NCBI RefSeq assembly: GCF_035989305.1
Contig: NZ_CP108514.1
Span: 1 to 64,000 of the forward strand
Direction: 5' to 3'
Source: Streptomyces sp. NBC_01233
GTDB taxonomy: Bacteria; Actinomycetota; Actinomycetes; Streptomycetales; Streptomycetaceae
DNA length: 64,000 nucleotides
Part shown: in pieces, positions 53,715 to 63,031 of the stretch
Position numbering within the stretch: the stretch's first letter is position 1
Layout: each line of letters opens with the position of its first letter
Translations under genes and position numbers: made by a program
Notes under the pieces: generated by a model
Seen by the model: only the letters and a program-made list of their open reading frames with translations
Told to the model about the DNA's origin: nothing
Databases searched by the model: none

Positions 53715-55076
53715 CAGGGCTCCGGCATGAAGCAGGTATGACCGTTTTTTGATCACGGAATGGCCAGGATTCGCAGGGGCCGGGTGGCGTCGCGGGCGTT
53801 TCCTCTGAGAGCTGTGGCGATGCTGCGGAGACCGGCCAGGCGAAGGGCTCCGATGGCGAGGTTGCGCCAGGTGGCCATGGCGCGGGGCGCGTTGCCGGTC
53901 CGCAGCTGTGAGGCGTCCTCGGCAAAGGTCGTGTCCCTCACGTGATGGAGCGCCTCTACCGACCAGTGGCCGCGGATCAAGGACGCGAGCTGGGCCGGAT
54001 TGGCCTGCTCGGCGGTCAGGCTGGTGACCGCGTACACGGTCTTGGTGCTGACCTTGCCGGTCTTGCGGTTGACTCGGCGCCGCTTGAGTTCGATGGCCTG
54101 GGCGGCGCCGGGGAAGAGCAGGCCGGCGACAGTGCAGACCTTGATCCGGCGGATCTCGCTGCGGCCGTGGCCGGTCCCGACGGTGCGGTTCTGGAGTGGG
54201 ATCTGCTTCCAGGGAAGGGACTTCATCTGCTTGCGGAGCTTCTTCTGGTTTCCCTTGACGATGACGATGTAGTGGGCGCCCCGGCCTCCCAGGTACTCGG
54301 CGTGCTCGCGTTGGGTATGCATCGCGTCGCTGGTCACGACCGCTCCGGTCAGGTCGATGGCATCCAGTAGTGGCTGGAAGCAGGTGATTTCATTCGTCTT
54401 TGTCTCAACGTCGACCTGGCCCAGGACGGCGGAAGTGGCGTGGTCGACGGCCGCCAGCAGGTGGATCTTCCGGTCGTGCGCGCGGGCGGCGCCGCGCAGG
54501 GATTTGCCGTCCACCGCGATCGCCCGCAGCAACCGCTCGCTGGGTTGCGGGCATCGGGCGGACAGCCAGCTGCCGACGGCTCGGTCGAGTACGTCACCGT
54601 CGACCTGGGCGAGTACCCGGCGGATGGTGGCCTCACCAGGGGCGTGGTGTTGGCCGGTGAAGGGGTCGCAGCGGGCACCGAGCCGGGCCAGGACCGACTG
54701 CGAGGCGTCAGCCGCCCACTCACTGATCGCCAGCAGAGAGGTCGCGCCGGTCAGGACCGCAGCGGCGCAGATGGCGAGCACGCCGACCAGGGGGTGAAGC
54801 CGGCCCCGTGGGTCACGGGGGTCCGTCACCGTCGCAAGGCAGGTCAACAGGCCCGGGCACTCCTCAACCGACAGAGACGATGCGGTGGCGAGTTGGTCAA
54901 GCGAGGCGGGCATGAGGGATGATTCGGCAACGGCAGGCACGGTCTTCCAGCAGGATCATGGGACGTAGACACTCACATGATCGCCGGTGACCGTGCCTGC
55001 CACATTTCGTCACGAACCCTCCCAGCAAGGCAAGTTGGGGTGAACACCCTCAAGTCACCTTCGTGCCGATGCCCTG
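53715..55076 (-). mobile_element. ISAs1-family insertion sequence, copy A
   Basis: 1362 bp. Ends CAGGGCTCCGGCATGAAG and the complement of CAGGGCATCGGCACGAAG. A perfect 10-bp target duplication GGGCGGTGTC lies at 53705-53714 and 55077-55086. Identical base for base to copy B as far as compared. Confidence 0.95.
53753..54940 (-). CDS. ISAs1-family transposase, copy A
   Basis: 395 residues. [20 protein letters not shown] and [20 protein letters not shown] are the N-terminal DUF4338-like region. [43 protein letters not shown] and [20 protein letters not shown], with the D, D and E required. The protein equals that of copy B. Full length and probably active. Confidence 0.95.
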   Translation of the reverse strand: MPAVAESSLMPASLDQLATASSLSVEECPGLLTCLATVTDPRDPRGRLHPLVGVLAICAAAVLTGATSLLAISEWAADASQSVLARLGARCDPFTGQHHAPGEATIRRVLAQVDGDVLDRAVGSWLSARCPQPSERLLRAIAVDGKSLRGAARAHDRKIHLLAAVDHATSAVLGQVDVETKTNEITCFQPLLDAIDLTGAVVTSDAMHTQREHAEYLGGRGAHYIVIVKGNQKKLRKQMKSLPWKQIPLQNRTVGTGHGRSEIRRIKVCTVAGLLFPGAAQAIELKRRRVNRKTGKVSTKTVYAVTSLTAEQANPAQLASLIRGHWSVEALHHVRDTTFAEDASQLRTGNAPRAMATWRNLAIGALRLAGLRSIATALRGNARDATRPLRILAIP

Positions 55077-55926
55077 GGGCGGTGTCAGGCCGGCGCCCAC
55101 GATGAACCCGAGCGTGACACTCGGGCTCGCGAACGCGATAATTCCGATAACTGCGCACAGAACCGTGCCGGTCACAACCAGGCCCGTGACCTTAGCGCGC
55201 GAGGATAGCTGGTTCAGCCAGCTCACAGTCGAGAAAGTCACGAGATATATGGTGGAGCCGAAAGCGGCCGACGCCAGAGCGGTTAGATAATTCACTCCGC
55301 AACCTTTCAAAATCGGAAGCCGACATGTCTCTCTCCGGTCGCCACGGTCGGCCGCACTCCCTTTTCGGGATCACTTGACCGCCGGTCCGTTCACCTGCAA
55401 TATCCGTCGCCGCCACTGCCGCTGCAATAGCCGCTTCCGGCCAGGACTGCCGCTGGCGAAAGGGGCGCGAGTCCTGGGTTGACCTTTATTTTGACGCACC
55501 GATCGGTCGCGACCACGACCCCCGCGAACCCCGCGAGGCTTCAGCGCCCGACGACCGCGGCCGGGTGCGGCGAGTTCTTGAGCTTCACGTGTTGTTCCCT
55601 GATCGGCGGAGTTTTCGTGTTCGGTGGAGCAGGATGAACAATAGCGATCTTCACGGGATGATCAATATCTACCACTCGTTTCCGGAGCGCACGGCGCCTA
55701 CGCTTCACCATCACAGGGCAGGATGGGCACGCCGCCTCCGCTTCAGGGCATGTACCCCCACTGCAAGCGCGGCAGCACAGATGCCTGCCGCCGACCAGGA
55801 AGCCGTGCGCTTGACCACGTCGGCCAGCGTAGGGGCAGGGTCGCGGCAGTCAGGGGCCGCGGGTTCCACCCGCAGTCGGGCCCAGACCTTTGACGGCGTC
55901 CCCGACTCTGTTGCTCAATTCCGGGG

Positions 55927-57696
55927 TCAGGCTGTGAGCTGGTAGCCGAGGCGAGCGAGGCGGCCGGTTCGGGGTGGGGTGTCCGTGGTGGTCCAGTGGG
56001 CGTCGAGGCGGACGATGTTGATCGCGGTGGCGGAGAACGTGTGTTGGAGGCGGACCTTCGGGAGGCCGCGGTAGCGGGCCCTGCGCAGGCCAGTGAGGTC
56101 GAGGGCCTGGTTGATGGTTCCCTCGATGCCCGAGCGCAGGGCGTACTTGTCCTTCCAGGTCCGGGACTTCTGCTCGGCGCGGGCCGTGGTCAGGGCAGCG
56201 TGGAGGTGTTCGGGGTAGAGGGTGAGCATCCGGTTGCCGCGCCGGGACCGGGTGCACAGCTTCAAGACGGGGCACTCGCGGCAGTCGGAGCGGGCGAACT
56301 CGACGACGATGGCGTCGCGTCCGTGCTGTTTCACCGGGTGCCACCCGGTGCTGGTGCGGCCTTCGGGGCAGGTGGCCTGGCGTGTCTTCCAGTCGATGCC
56401 GAAGGCGTTCTTGTCATAGCCGGCGGCCGCCTTGGCCTGGGGCGAGTGGTCCAGGAGCACGGGGGTGACCATGATGATGCCGCCCTGCCCTGCGGCCTGG
56501 GTGATCAGGTCGGCCGAGGGGTAACCGGAGTCGAGGTAGTGCTCGGCCGGCTTCAGGCCGCGGGCGGTGAGCGCGGCCTGGACGGTGGCGGTCGCCTTCA
56601 CGTCCGGGACGGTGGCCACCGTGGTCAGCACATCCGTGATCAGGTTCACCGCCCGGACCGGCTCCTGCCTCCCCACCGCCCCGGCTTCGGCTTCGGCTTC
56701 GGCTTCGGCTTCGGCTTCGGCTTCGGCTTCGGCTTCGGCGGGAGTGTCGCAGGTCTCGGTGAGGTGGACCTTGTAGCCCAGCCAGAACAGATCCTCGCCC
56801 TTGGCCGCCCAGCGCGCGTCGGCGTCATAGGGCGAGGCGAGGCGGAGATAACCGGGCGGAACGCCGTCCGTGTCGGCCTCCCGCTTCCTGACCACCTCCC
56901 GCCCGCGCGTATCGGTGCTGATCACGTACGTCTGGACCAGGACCTGCCGCAGCAGGGCGACCGGCTCGATCTCCCGCAGCCACCCGGGCGCCCCCGGTGC
57001 CCAGACCGCCCGGCACAGGGCCAGCGCATCCTGCCCGAAGACCAGCGCGAGCCGCTCCCGCTTCGTCTTCGAGGCCGGAAGCGTCCAGCCCTCAATCCGC
57101 TGCCCGTAGCGGTGGGCGAGTTCGGGCACGTCTACCACGCTGGCCAGCCAGGACGGCGCGGCCGCCGCGAGGGCTTCCAGCGCGGCCCGCACGCTCTCCC
57201 CGGCCAGCTCCAGCCGGTTCAGGTCCCGCACCGCGCTGATCACATGGGTCGCGTCCGTGCGCTGCTTCCCGCCCGCCGCCACCAGCCCCGCCTCCCGGCA
57301 GTGCTCCAGCAACTTCTCGAAGACCACCCGCTCCATGTCATGCTCGACCAGCCGGGCCCGGAACTTCGACAGCACGCTGAAGTCGAACCCCGGATCCTCC
57401 AGCTCCACCCCGAGCGCGTACTTCCAGTCGATCGCCCGCACCGCCATCACCGCGGCCTGCCGGTCGGTCAGGTTCTCCGCGAACTGCAAGACCGTGACCA
57501 GCGACAACACCCCCGGCGACAATCCCGGGGCCCCACGAACCCCGAACGCCTCGACGAACGGCTCGTCCGCGAACACCTCACCGAGCCGATCCCGCACCCG
57601 TATCGGCAGACTCCCCTTCGGGAAAGCGGCCCGGGCCACCCGCGCCGTCCGTTCCGGCACTGGCGGCAACCCGCTCGACCGCAGCGACATCCACAT
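55927..57696 (-). CDS. IS1182-family transposase with (Glu-Ala)n tract
   Basis: 589 residues from ATG 57696 (a GTG six codons earlier or ATG 57690 are possible). PDVKATATVQAALTARGLKP, LPIRVRDRLGEVFADEPFVE and FSVLSKFRARLVEHDMERVV belong to the N-terminal part; HVISAVRDLNRLELAGESVR and DATHVIS contain the first Asp; the rest ends GLPKVRLQHTFSATAINIVR. Nine repeats of GGCTTC on the plus strand (AE pairs) lie between residues about 315 and 340, a length-variable insertion. Otherwise intact. Confidence 0.9.
   Translation of the reverse strand: MWMSLRSSGLPPVPERTARVARAAFPKGSLPIRVRDRLGEVFADEPFVEAFGVRGAPGLSPGVLSLVTVLQFAENLTDRQAAVMAVRAIDWKYALGVELEDPGFDFSVLSKFRARLVEHDMERVVFEKLLEHCREAGLVAAGGKQRTDATHVISAVRDLNRLELAGESVRAALEALAAAAPSWLASVVDVPELAHRYGQRIEGWTLPASKTKRERLALVFGQDALALCRAVWAPGAPGWLREIEPVALLRQVLVQTYVISTDTRGREVVRKREADTDGVPPGYLRLASPYDADARWAAKGEDLFWLGYKVHLTETCDTPAEAEAEAEAEAEAEAEAEAGAVGRQEPVRAVNLITDVLTTVATVPDVKATATVQAALTARGLKPAEHYLDSGYPSADLITQAAGQGGIIMVTPVLLDHSPQAKAAAGYDKNAFGIDWKTRQATCPEGRTSTGWHPVKQHGRDAIVVEFARSDCRECPVLKLCTRSRRGNRMLTLYPEHLHAALTTARAEQKSRTWKDKYALRSGIEGTINQALDLTGLRRARYRGLPKVRLQHTFSATAINIVRLDAHWTTTDTPPRTGRLARLGYQLTA
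56683..56736. repeat. Nine tandem GGCTTC hexamers inside the IS1182 transposase
   Basis: Perfect repeats of six bases, so each gain or loss keeps the reading frame and adds or removes one Glu-Ala pair. A likely hotspot for replication slippage. Confidence 0.95.
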
Positions 57697-58216
57697 CACC
57701 CCCACGGCCGCACGACAGGGAAGCGACCGCACGATAGATCATCACGCACCAACCGAACCACGCAGCCGGAATTGAGCAACAGAGTCGTCCCCTTCTCTCG
57801 CCAGACCACGGTGTGGAGACCCGGCTTCGCGTCGCACCTGATGCGGACGACCGCGGAGACCCTCTTCGCTCCGTACATGACCACTGGTCGCGTGAACACC
57901 GACGAGGTCAACGTGACGCCTCCGTCGCCGCCCGTCTCCAGGCCATCGGTGGCCGTCATCTCCCCACCAGCCCGCACCGGCCGCACGTCCCATGGGCTCG
58001 CGGGCCACTCCGCATCCGCAGACCAGCGCTCCTCCTGGGGCTCAGGCGGCAGCTCGGAGACCCGCATCGCGCACGCCGCACGCTCCGTCTCTTCAGCCGG
58101 AGCCACCCGGACACTCCCCCAGAGCCGCGTGACCTCGGAGGGGTTGCAGTCCCCACCTGATCCGATGCGCACCTCGTAGGACCCGGGCGCAGCGGTGCAG
58201 GAGATCGTCATGACCG

Positions 58217-59578
58217 CAGGGCTCCGGCATGAAGCAGGTATGACCGTTTTTTGATCACGGAATGGCCAGGATTCGCAGGGGCCGGGTGGCGTCGCGGGCG
58301 TTTCCTCTGAGAGCTGTGGCGATGCTGCGGAGACCGGCCAGGCGAAGGGCTCCGATGGCGAGGTTGCGCCAGGTGGCCATGGCGCGGGGCGCGTTGCCGG
58401 TCCGCAGCTGTGAGGCGTCCTCGGCAAAGGTCGTGTCCCTCACGTGATGGAGCGCCTCTACCGACCAGTGGCCGCGGATCAAGGACGCGAGCTGGGCCGG
58501 ATTGGCCTGCTCGGCGGTCAGGCTGGTGACCGCGTACACGGTCTTGGTGCTGACCTTGCCGGTCTTGCGGTTGACTCGGCGCCGCTTGAGTTCGATGGCC
58601 TGGGCGGCGCCGGGGAAGAGCAGGCCGGCGACAGTGCAGACCTTGATCCGGCGGATCTCGCTGCGGCCGTGGCCGGTCCCGACGGTGCGGTTCTGGAGTG
58701 GGATCTGCTTCCAGGGAAGGGACTTCATCTGCTTGCGGAGCTTCTTCTGGTTTCCCTTGACGATGACGATGTAGTGGGCGCCCCGGCCTCCCAGGTACTC
58801 GGCGTGCTCGCGTTGGGTATGCATCGCGTCGCTGGTCACGACCGCTCCGGTCAGGTCGATGGCATCCAGTAGTGGCTGGAAGCAGGTGATTTCATTCGTC
58901 TTTGTCTCAACGTCGACCTGGCCCAGGACGGCGGAAGTGGCGTGGTCGACGGCCGCCAGCAGGTGGATCTTCCGGTCGTGCGCGCGGGCGGCGCCGCGCA
59001 GGGATTTGCCGTCCACCGCGATCGCCCGCAGCAACCGCTCGCTGGGTTGCGGGCATCGGGCGGACAGCCAGCTGCCGACGGCTCGGTCGAGTACGTCACC
59101 GTCGACCTGGGCGAGTACCCGGCGGATGGTGGCCTCACCAGGGGCGTGGTGTTGGCCGGTGAAGGGGTCGCAGCGGGCACCGAGCCGGGCCAGGACCGAC
59201 TGCGAGGCGTCAGCCGCCCACTCACTGATCGCCAGCAGAGAGGTCGCGCCGGTCAGGACCGCAGCGGCGCAGATGGCGAGCACGCCGACCAGGGGGTGAA
59301 GCCGGCCCCGTGGGTCACGGGGGTCCGTCACCGTCGCAAGGCAGGTCAACAGGCCCGGGCACTCCTCAACCGACAGAGACGATGCGGTGGCGAGTTGGTC
59401 AAGCGAGGCGGGCATGAGGGATGATTCGGCAACGGCAGGCACGGTCTTCCAGCAGGATCATGGGACGTAGACACTCACATGATCGCCGGTGACCGTGCCT
59501 GCCACATTTCGTCACGAACCCTCCCAGCAAGGCAAGTTGGGGTGAACACCCTCAAGTCACCTTCGTGCCGATGCCCTG
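58217..59578 (-). mobile_element. ISAs1-family insertion sequence, copy B
   Basis: 1362 bp, same ends and sequence as copy A, 4502 bp away, same orientation. Perfect 10-bp target duplication GTCATGACCG at 58207-58216 and 59579-59588. Different target from copy A, so it is an independent insertion, and recent because no base has diverged. Confidence 0.95.
58255..59442 (-). CDS. ISAs1-family transposase, copy B
   Basis: 395 residues, the same protein as copy A over its whole length, including [20 protein letters not shown] and [20 protein letters not shown]. Confidence 0.95.
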   Translation of the reverse strand: MPAVAESSLMPASLDQLATASSLSVEECPGLLTCLATVTDPRDPRGRLHPLVGVLAICAAAVLTGATSLLAISEWAADASQSVLARLGARCDPFTGQHHAPGEATIRRVLAQVDGDVLDRAVGSWLSARCPQPSERLLRAIAVDGKSLRGAARAHDRKIHLLAAVDHATSAVLGQVDVETKTNEITCFQPLLDAIDLTGAVVTSDAMHTQREHAEYLGGRGAHYIVIVKGNQKKLRKQMKSLPWKQIPLQNRTVGTGHGRSEIRRIKVCTVAGLLFPGAAQAIELKRRRVNRKTGKVSTKTVYAVTSLTAEQANPAQLASLIRGHWSVEALHHVRDTTFAEDASQLRTGNAPRAMATWRNLAIGALRLAGLRSIATALRGNARDATRPLRILAIP

Positions 59579-59895
59579 GTCATGACCGCGGTGACGTGCG
59601 GATCGTTCATCCTCATCCGGCCATCGGCGGTGAACGCTTCGGAGAAGACCCTGTCGCCATTGTCGACGGCGTCCTGCAGGCCCACTGAGACGCCGACCTG
59701 CTCTCCAGGCCGAACCAACTGGTCGGCGCCACTTCGAAGCGGCAATGGCAGATCCGTAAGCGGAGCGGCCTGCACGCCCTCCGCTCCGAGTGACATGACC
59801 AGCGGAATCGTCAGGACTGCCGCGCCGATCCATGCCCGTAATCGCTTCATTTGTCGCCTATCCGGAGTCGTTTGACGATCTTTCACACCACTGTT

Positions 59896-60090
59896 CTTCA
59901 CGAACCGGCGGCCGGCGTACTTGCGTTTGCCGGAGGCCCGGGTGACGGGGGCCGAGCCCGCGTATGCCTGCAGTCATCCGGCGGTGGCGAAGCGGGTTCG
60001 GTCGTCGCCGATCTCGGCCGGAAGGCGAGCGCCGACTCCGGGCCCGACGCCGGGGAAGCCGAGCATGATCGGCGTATCCGGGTGGGTGCG
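59896..60090 (-). pseudogene. IS110-family transposase tail with nonsense codon
   Basis: SDTPIMLGFPGVGPGVGARL, PAEIGDDRTRFATAG, stop, LQAYAGSAPVTRASGKRKYA and GRFVKNSGV match the transposase_20 C-terminal domain of IS110 elements. The DEDD N-terminal domain is missing and a TGA interrupts the text. It ends just upstream of the 292-codon gene. Confidence 0.75.
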
Positions 60091-60204
60091 GGTGCGGAAG
60101 GTCCGCTGGTGGCCCGACTCGCGGCCGAGGCGGCCGAGGGCTCCCGTACGGCCGCCCAGGCACCCGCGTACTGGCGTGTTCGGCGGGCTCGGGTGGTGGC
60201 GGTG

Positions 60205-61035
60205 TCACAGCTGGGGGACGTACGGGGCGAGGCCGACGATGAGGACGGACCGTTCGCCCGGCCCTGGCTCGGAGCCCGCGCGGACCGGGCCGACGTAGTG
60301 GCTGACCCTGTGGTCGTGGACGGCGTAGCCATCCAGTGGGTCGGTGAGGGTGAAGTCGGCGTGGACGTCCACCCACGGGTCCTCGGGCTGGAGGCCTGCG
60401 CTGTCCGGTGTGGCGATGACGTTCTGCCCGCCGACGACGTTGGTACGGCTGATCAGGTGGGCGAAAGTGAACGTGCTGGCCGAACCTCCGTCCTGGTGCA
60501 GGCAGTTCGGGAGGGACACGGCGTCCTGGCCGGGACGGTCGACGCCGAGCCTGATCAGGTGGACGCCAGCCCACAGCGGCCGTCTCCCCAGATCCTTCAG
60601 GGACAGGACCTGCTCAATGTCCCAGCGCAGGAGTCGCAACAGCAGAGCGTTGCCGCGCAGCGCCTCGGGGATGTCGGGGAGCACGCGCCGAGGCCGCGGG
60701 GACTCAGGGGTGTCTTCGCCCTGGGAGAAGTCGGTGACCGTACCGTGGACGGGGTCGGGGGTTCCGGGAATCCAGGACAGTTCGTCCTTCCACGGCAGGT
60801 ACACGGCATGGGAGTACCGGCGGAACCGATTCGTTCCCGGAGCGTACGGATCGGGTGGCAGAGCCGCGAAGACCTCCCGGATCCTGGCCAAATCCCTCGC
60901 AGCGGAGCCGGCCAGGATGATACCGAGTTGCTCAGCGCCGTAGCGGGCGAACCCGCGCTCACGCAGACCCTCCATGCCCTCACCCGGACCCCCCGCAGCA
61001 GTGTGCGATCGCCGCTGGGGCTCAGCCTTTTCCAC
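60205..61035 (-). CDS. 2OG-Fe(II) dioxygenase, amino-acid hydroxylase type
   Basis: 276 residues from GTG 61035 five bases after GGGAGGA. LRERGFARYGAEQLGIILAG, then the PF10014-like region: NCLHQDGGSASTFTFAHLIS RTNVVGGQNVIATPDSAGLQ contains the H-x-D iron ligands, and GYAVHDHRVSHYVGPVRAG the distal His and Arg that binds 2-oxoglutarate. Relatives include BsmA and the isoleucine 4-hydroxylase (IDO) group, so it may hydroxylate an amino acid. It stands alone between relics. 61036-61333 shows no gene. Confidence 0.82.
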   Translation of the reverse strand: MEKAEPQRRSHTAAGGPGEGMEGLRERGFARYGAEQLGIILAGSAARDLARIREVFAALPPDPYAPGTNRFRRYSHAVYLPWKDELSWIPGTPDPVHGTVTDFSQGEDTPESPRPRRVLPDIPEALRGNALLLRLLRWDIEQVLSLKDLGRRPLWAGVHLIRLGVDRPGQDAVSLPNCLHQDGGSASTFTFAHLISRTNVVGGQNVIATPDSAGLQPEDPWVDVHADFTLTDPLDGYAVHDHRVSHYVGPVRAGSEPGPGERSVLIVGLAPYVPQL

Positions 61036-61333
61036 GTGTTCCTCCCACAGGTCACCACCAGGGCCATGGCGCCAGCGGCCCGTGGCGCCTTTCGCACGCC
61101 TCCCGCGTAACCCCCCGGGCTCGACGCGGCCCTGCGATGCAAGCCACAGCCCTCGCGGCGTGCTCGTCGCACGCTCGAGGCTACGGCGCTCCGGCTGCTG
61201 AGCCTCCTACGGGTCGCCGGAGGAAGCAAACTCGATCATCTTGCGGCCAGCGCCCGATTCCCCCACCAGGCCCACCGGTTCGGCACCACCCCTGCATGCT
61301 CGGCGTGACCTCCAGGCCGCGCGGTGCGTGCCG

Positions 61334-61525
61334 TTACCGGGCCCGGGTGGTCAGGAGCAGGACCAGGGTCTTGGAGCGGGTGGTCCCGAGGGCGGTGGCC
61401 ACCGCTTCGGCCGGCATGCCGTCGTCACACAGCGCGCCCGCAGTCTCCCGGGCCACCCGGGCGGCGATCCGCTCCAGCACACCGGCGGCGCGCAGCGCGG
61501 CCAACGGCGCGTCCGCTGCGCCAAC
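61334..61525 (-). pseudogene. Small relic with HTH-like C terminus
   Basis: APLAALRAAGVLERIAARVA, RETAGALCDDGMPAEAVATA and LGTTRSKTLVLLLTTRAR read as protein, and the end resembles a helix-turn-helix. The start is lost in low-complexity sequence. Confidence 0.35.
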
Positions 61526-61819
61526 CCCCTCCCACGTCCCCGCGGGATCAGGCGCCGAAGCGTGTACCTGGGAGCTGCGAGACCGACAGACGGCGCGAAG
61601 AGCCCTTCGCATGAGGAGAGCGGGGCCGCCACGCACGGCGTTGCACCCGACGCTGCCCAGCGCTCGGCCAACTCGCTGCCGAGCCGGCGGGCCTCACGGT
61701 TGCGGCGGCGCGAGACCGCCCTCTTCCGCCTGCCGTCATCGGGTCGGTGCGGGTGCCGGGGTTTGGGGTGCGGTGTCTGCAGGACGTCCTTCGCCGCCGT
61801 TTCACACCTGGGCTGTCTC

Positions 61820-62215
61820 AGCTTGACTCTGTCGGGTGTTTGTAAGGACTTCTTTGGGGACCAGTGTTCGGAGTTCTTTTGGCCCCAGCGGTGGGTCGTA
61901 GGGGGCGTGCGGGAGGGTGCTTCACGCCCCTGCGGCAAGTTGTTTTGGCCCCACTTCGATCGGGTGGTTTCGCTAGCCGGGGGTGGGGTGGTGGGCGGTA
62001 GTTTTGGGGTCTCGGACAGGCTTCGAAATCGCGCCCCCGACAGGTGCGGGAGTCTGCCGACCCGACTCGGCTCAGGTCGTGGGCATCCCAGTGCTCGCGG
62101 CGTCTGGATGAGATCGGGCAATGGACCGGCCGGCACTGGGACCTCGCGGCCGGGCCCAATATGGCTGCGGCCGGCACCCCGAAGGGGTGCCGGCCGCAGT
62201 GTTGTGACGGTCAGG
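61820..62215. other. IS21 terminal region with repeats
   Basis: TTTTGGCCCCA occurs at 61877-61887 and 61943-61953, 66 bases apart, and a partial variant TTTTGGGG at about 62000. IS21 elements carry repeated transposase-binding sites at their ends. No coding sequence here. Confidence 0.55.
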
Positions 62216-63031
62216 TCAGCGACGTCGCTTCTTCTGAGTCTGGGCGAACCGGTAGGAGTCCGTGCCGGTCTCGACGATGTGGGCGTTGAAGGTGACGCGG
62301 TCGACGATCGCGGTGCAGAGCCGGGGGTCGGTGAAGGTCTGCTTCCACTCCGAGAACGGGGCGTTGGAGGCGACGGCGATCGCGCCCCGTTCCTCACGCT
62401 CGGTGAAGATCTGGAACAACAGCTTCGCTCCGGCCTTGTCCAGGTCGAGGTAGCCGAACTCGTCCAGGCAGAGGAGATCGACGCGTCCGTAGCGGGCGAT
62501 CGTGCGGGCGAGTTTCTTCTCGTCCGCTGCCTCGGCCAGCTCGTTGACCAGGTTCACCGTGGTCGTGTAGCGGACGCGCAGACCGGCTTCCGCGATGGCG
62601 GTGCCGATCCCGATCAGCAGGTGGGACTTGCCGGTGCCGCTGTCGCCGATCAGGCAGAGCGGCTGGCCGGCCTTGACCCAGGCGGGATCGGCGAGGGTGC
62701 CCAGCAACTCGGGGGTGACGTTCGGGTTCTCCGCGAAGTCGAAGTCCTCGAGCCGCTTGGGCCGGGGGAAGTTCGCGTCCCTGACCAGCCGCTGCTTGCG
62801 GCGTTCTTCCCGCTCCGCGCATTCAGCTTCCAACAGGTCCGCCAGGAAGTCTTTGTAACTGGCCCGCTCGCGGGCCGCGGCGGCGGTGATCTCCTCGACT
62901 CGGCTGCGGATGGTGGGCAGGTGCAGAGCCCGGCAGGCCTCGTCGATGACCGTTTCGACCGCCCCTTCGGCTGCGGCGTCTCTGCGGGCCGGGGGAACGA
63001 GCCCGTTCGTGGAAACGGTGGGAGTACTCAT
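62216..63031 (-). CDS. istB: IS21-family ATP-binding protein IstB
   Basis: 271 residues. DFAENPNVTPELLGTLADPA precedes the Walker A motif GDSGTGKSHLL; Walker B is RVDLLCLDEFGYLDLDK; SNAPFSEWKQTFTDPRLCTA IVDRVTFNAHIVETGTDSYR is the sensor region of IstB. It is the AAA+ target-selection and strand-capture partner of IstA. ATG 63031 overlaps the istA stop (ATGA). Confidence 0.95.
   Translation of the reverse strand: MSTPTVSTNGLVPPARRDAAAEGAVETVIDEACRALHLPTIRSRVEEITAAAARERASYKDFLADLLEAECAEREERRKQRLVRDANFPRPKRLEDFDFAENPNVTPELLGTLADPAWVKAGQPLCLIGDSGTGKSHLLIGIGTAIAEAGLRVRYTTTVNLVNELAEAADEKKLARTIARYGRVDLLCLDEFGYLDLDKAGAKLLFQIFTEREERGAIAVASNAPFSEWKQTFTDPRLCTAIVDRVTFNAHIVETGTDSYRFAQTQKKRRR

Larger units (their letters stand above)
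53657..55295 (-). pseudogene. Two-span membrane protein gene split by ISAs1 copy A
   Basis: The 5' part (55295 down to 55077) encodes VNYLTALASAAFGSTIYLVT, SRAKVTGLVVTGTVLCAVIG and ASPSVTLGFIVGAGLTPP. Past the element, after removal of one 10-bp duplication, it continues in frame as VHRWILQRRKRVAGS and stops at 53657-53659. The whole is about 88 residues with two membrane spans and a basic C terminus. The GTG at 55295 follows AAAGG. Family unknown. Confidence 0.8.
55904..57786 (-). mobile_element. IS1182-family insertion sequence
   Basis: 1883 bp with inverted ends GACTCTGTTGCTCAATTCCG (55904 onward) mirrored at the right (57767-57786). The 6-bp target duplication GTCCCC lies at 55898-55903 and 57787-57792. 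Inserted in the 292-codon gene. Confidence 0.92.
55711..59850 (-). pseudogene. Secreted, membrane-anchored 292-residue protein split by two IS elements
   Basis: Reading from ATG 59850: MKRLRAWIGAAVLTIPLVMS LGAEGVQA signal peptide, then LTDLPLPLRSGADQLVRPGE onward to AVMT at the ISAs1 copy B. After that element it continues ISCTAAPGSYEVRIGSGGDC to WREKGT at the IS1182, and beyond it with PSKVWARLRVEPAAPDC to a C-terminal membrane helix and KRRRRAHPAL, stop at 55711-55713. Removing both elements and one copy of each target duplication leaves 879 bases, an exact open frame of 292 codons. Two pairs of Cys suggest disulfides. It is an extracellular protein of unknown family. 55296-55710 otherwise holds only noncoding sequence. 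Confidence 0.85.

Noticed and set aside
55192..55416. An alternative 60-70-residue leftward gene (MSASDFERLRSELSNRSG) with GGAGAG upstream
   Set aside because: It overlaps the two-span membrane gene, whose frame is hydrophobic in the right pattern and continues across the ISAs1, so I preferred that frame. The alternative is not fully excluded.
61526..61820. Coding potential on either strand
   Set aside because: Frames are short, Arg-rich and lacking starts; it seems to be eroded DNA between two relics.
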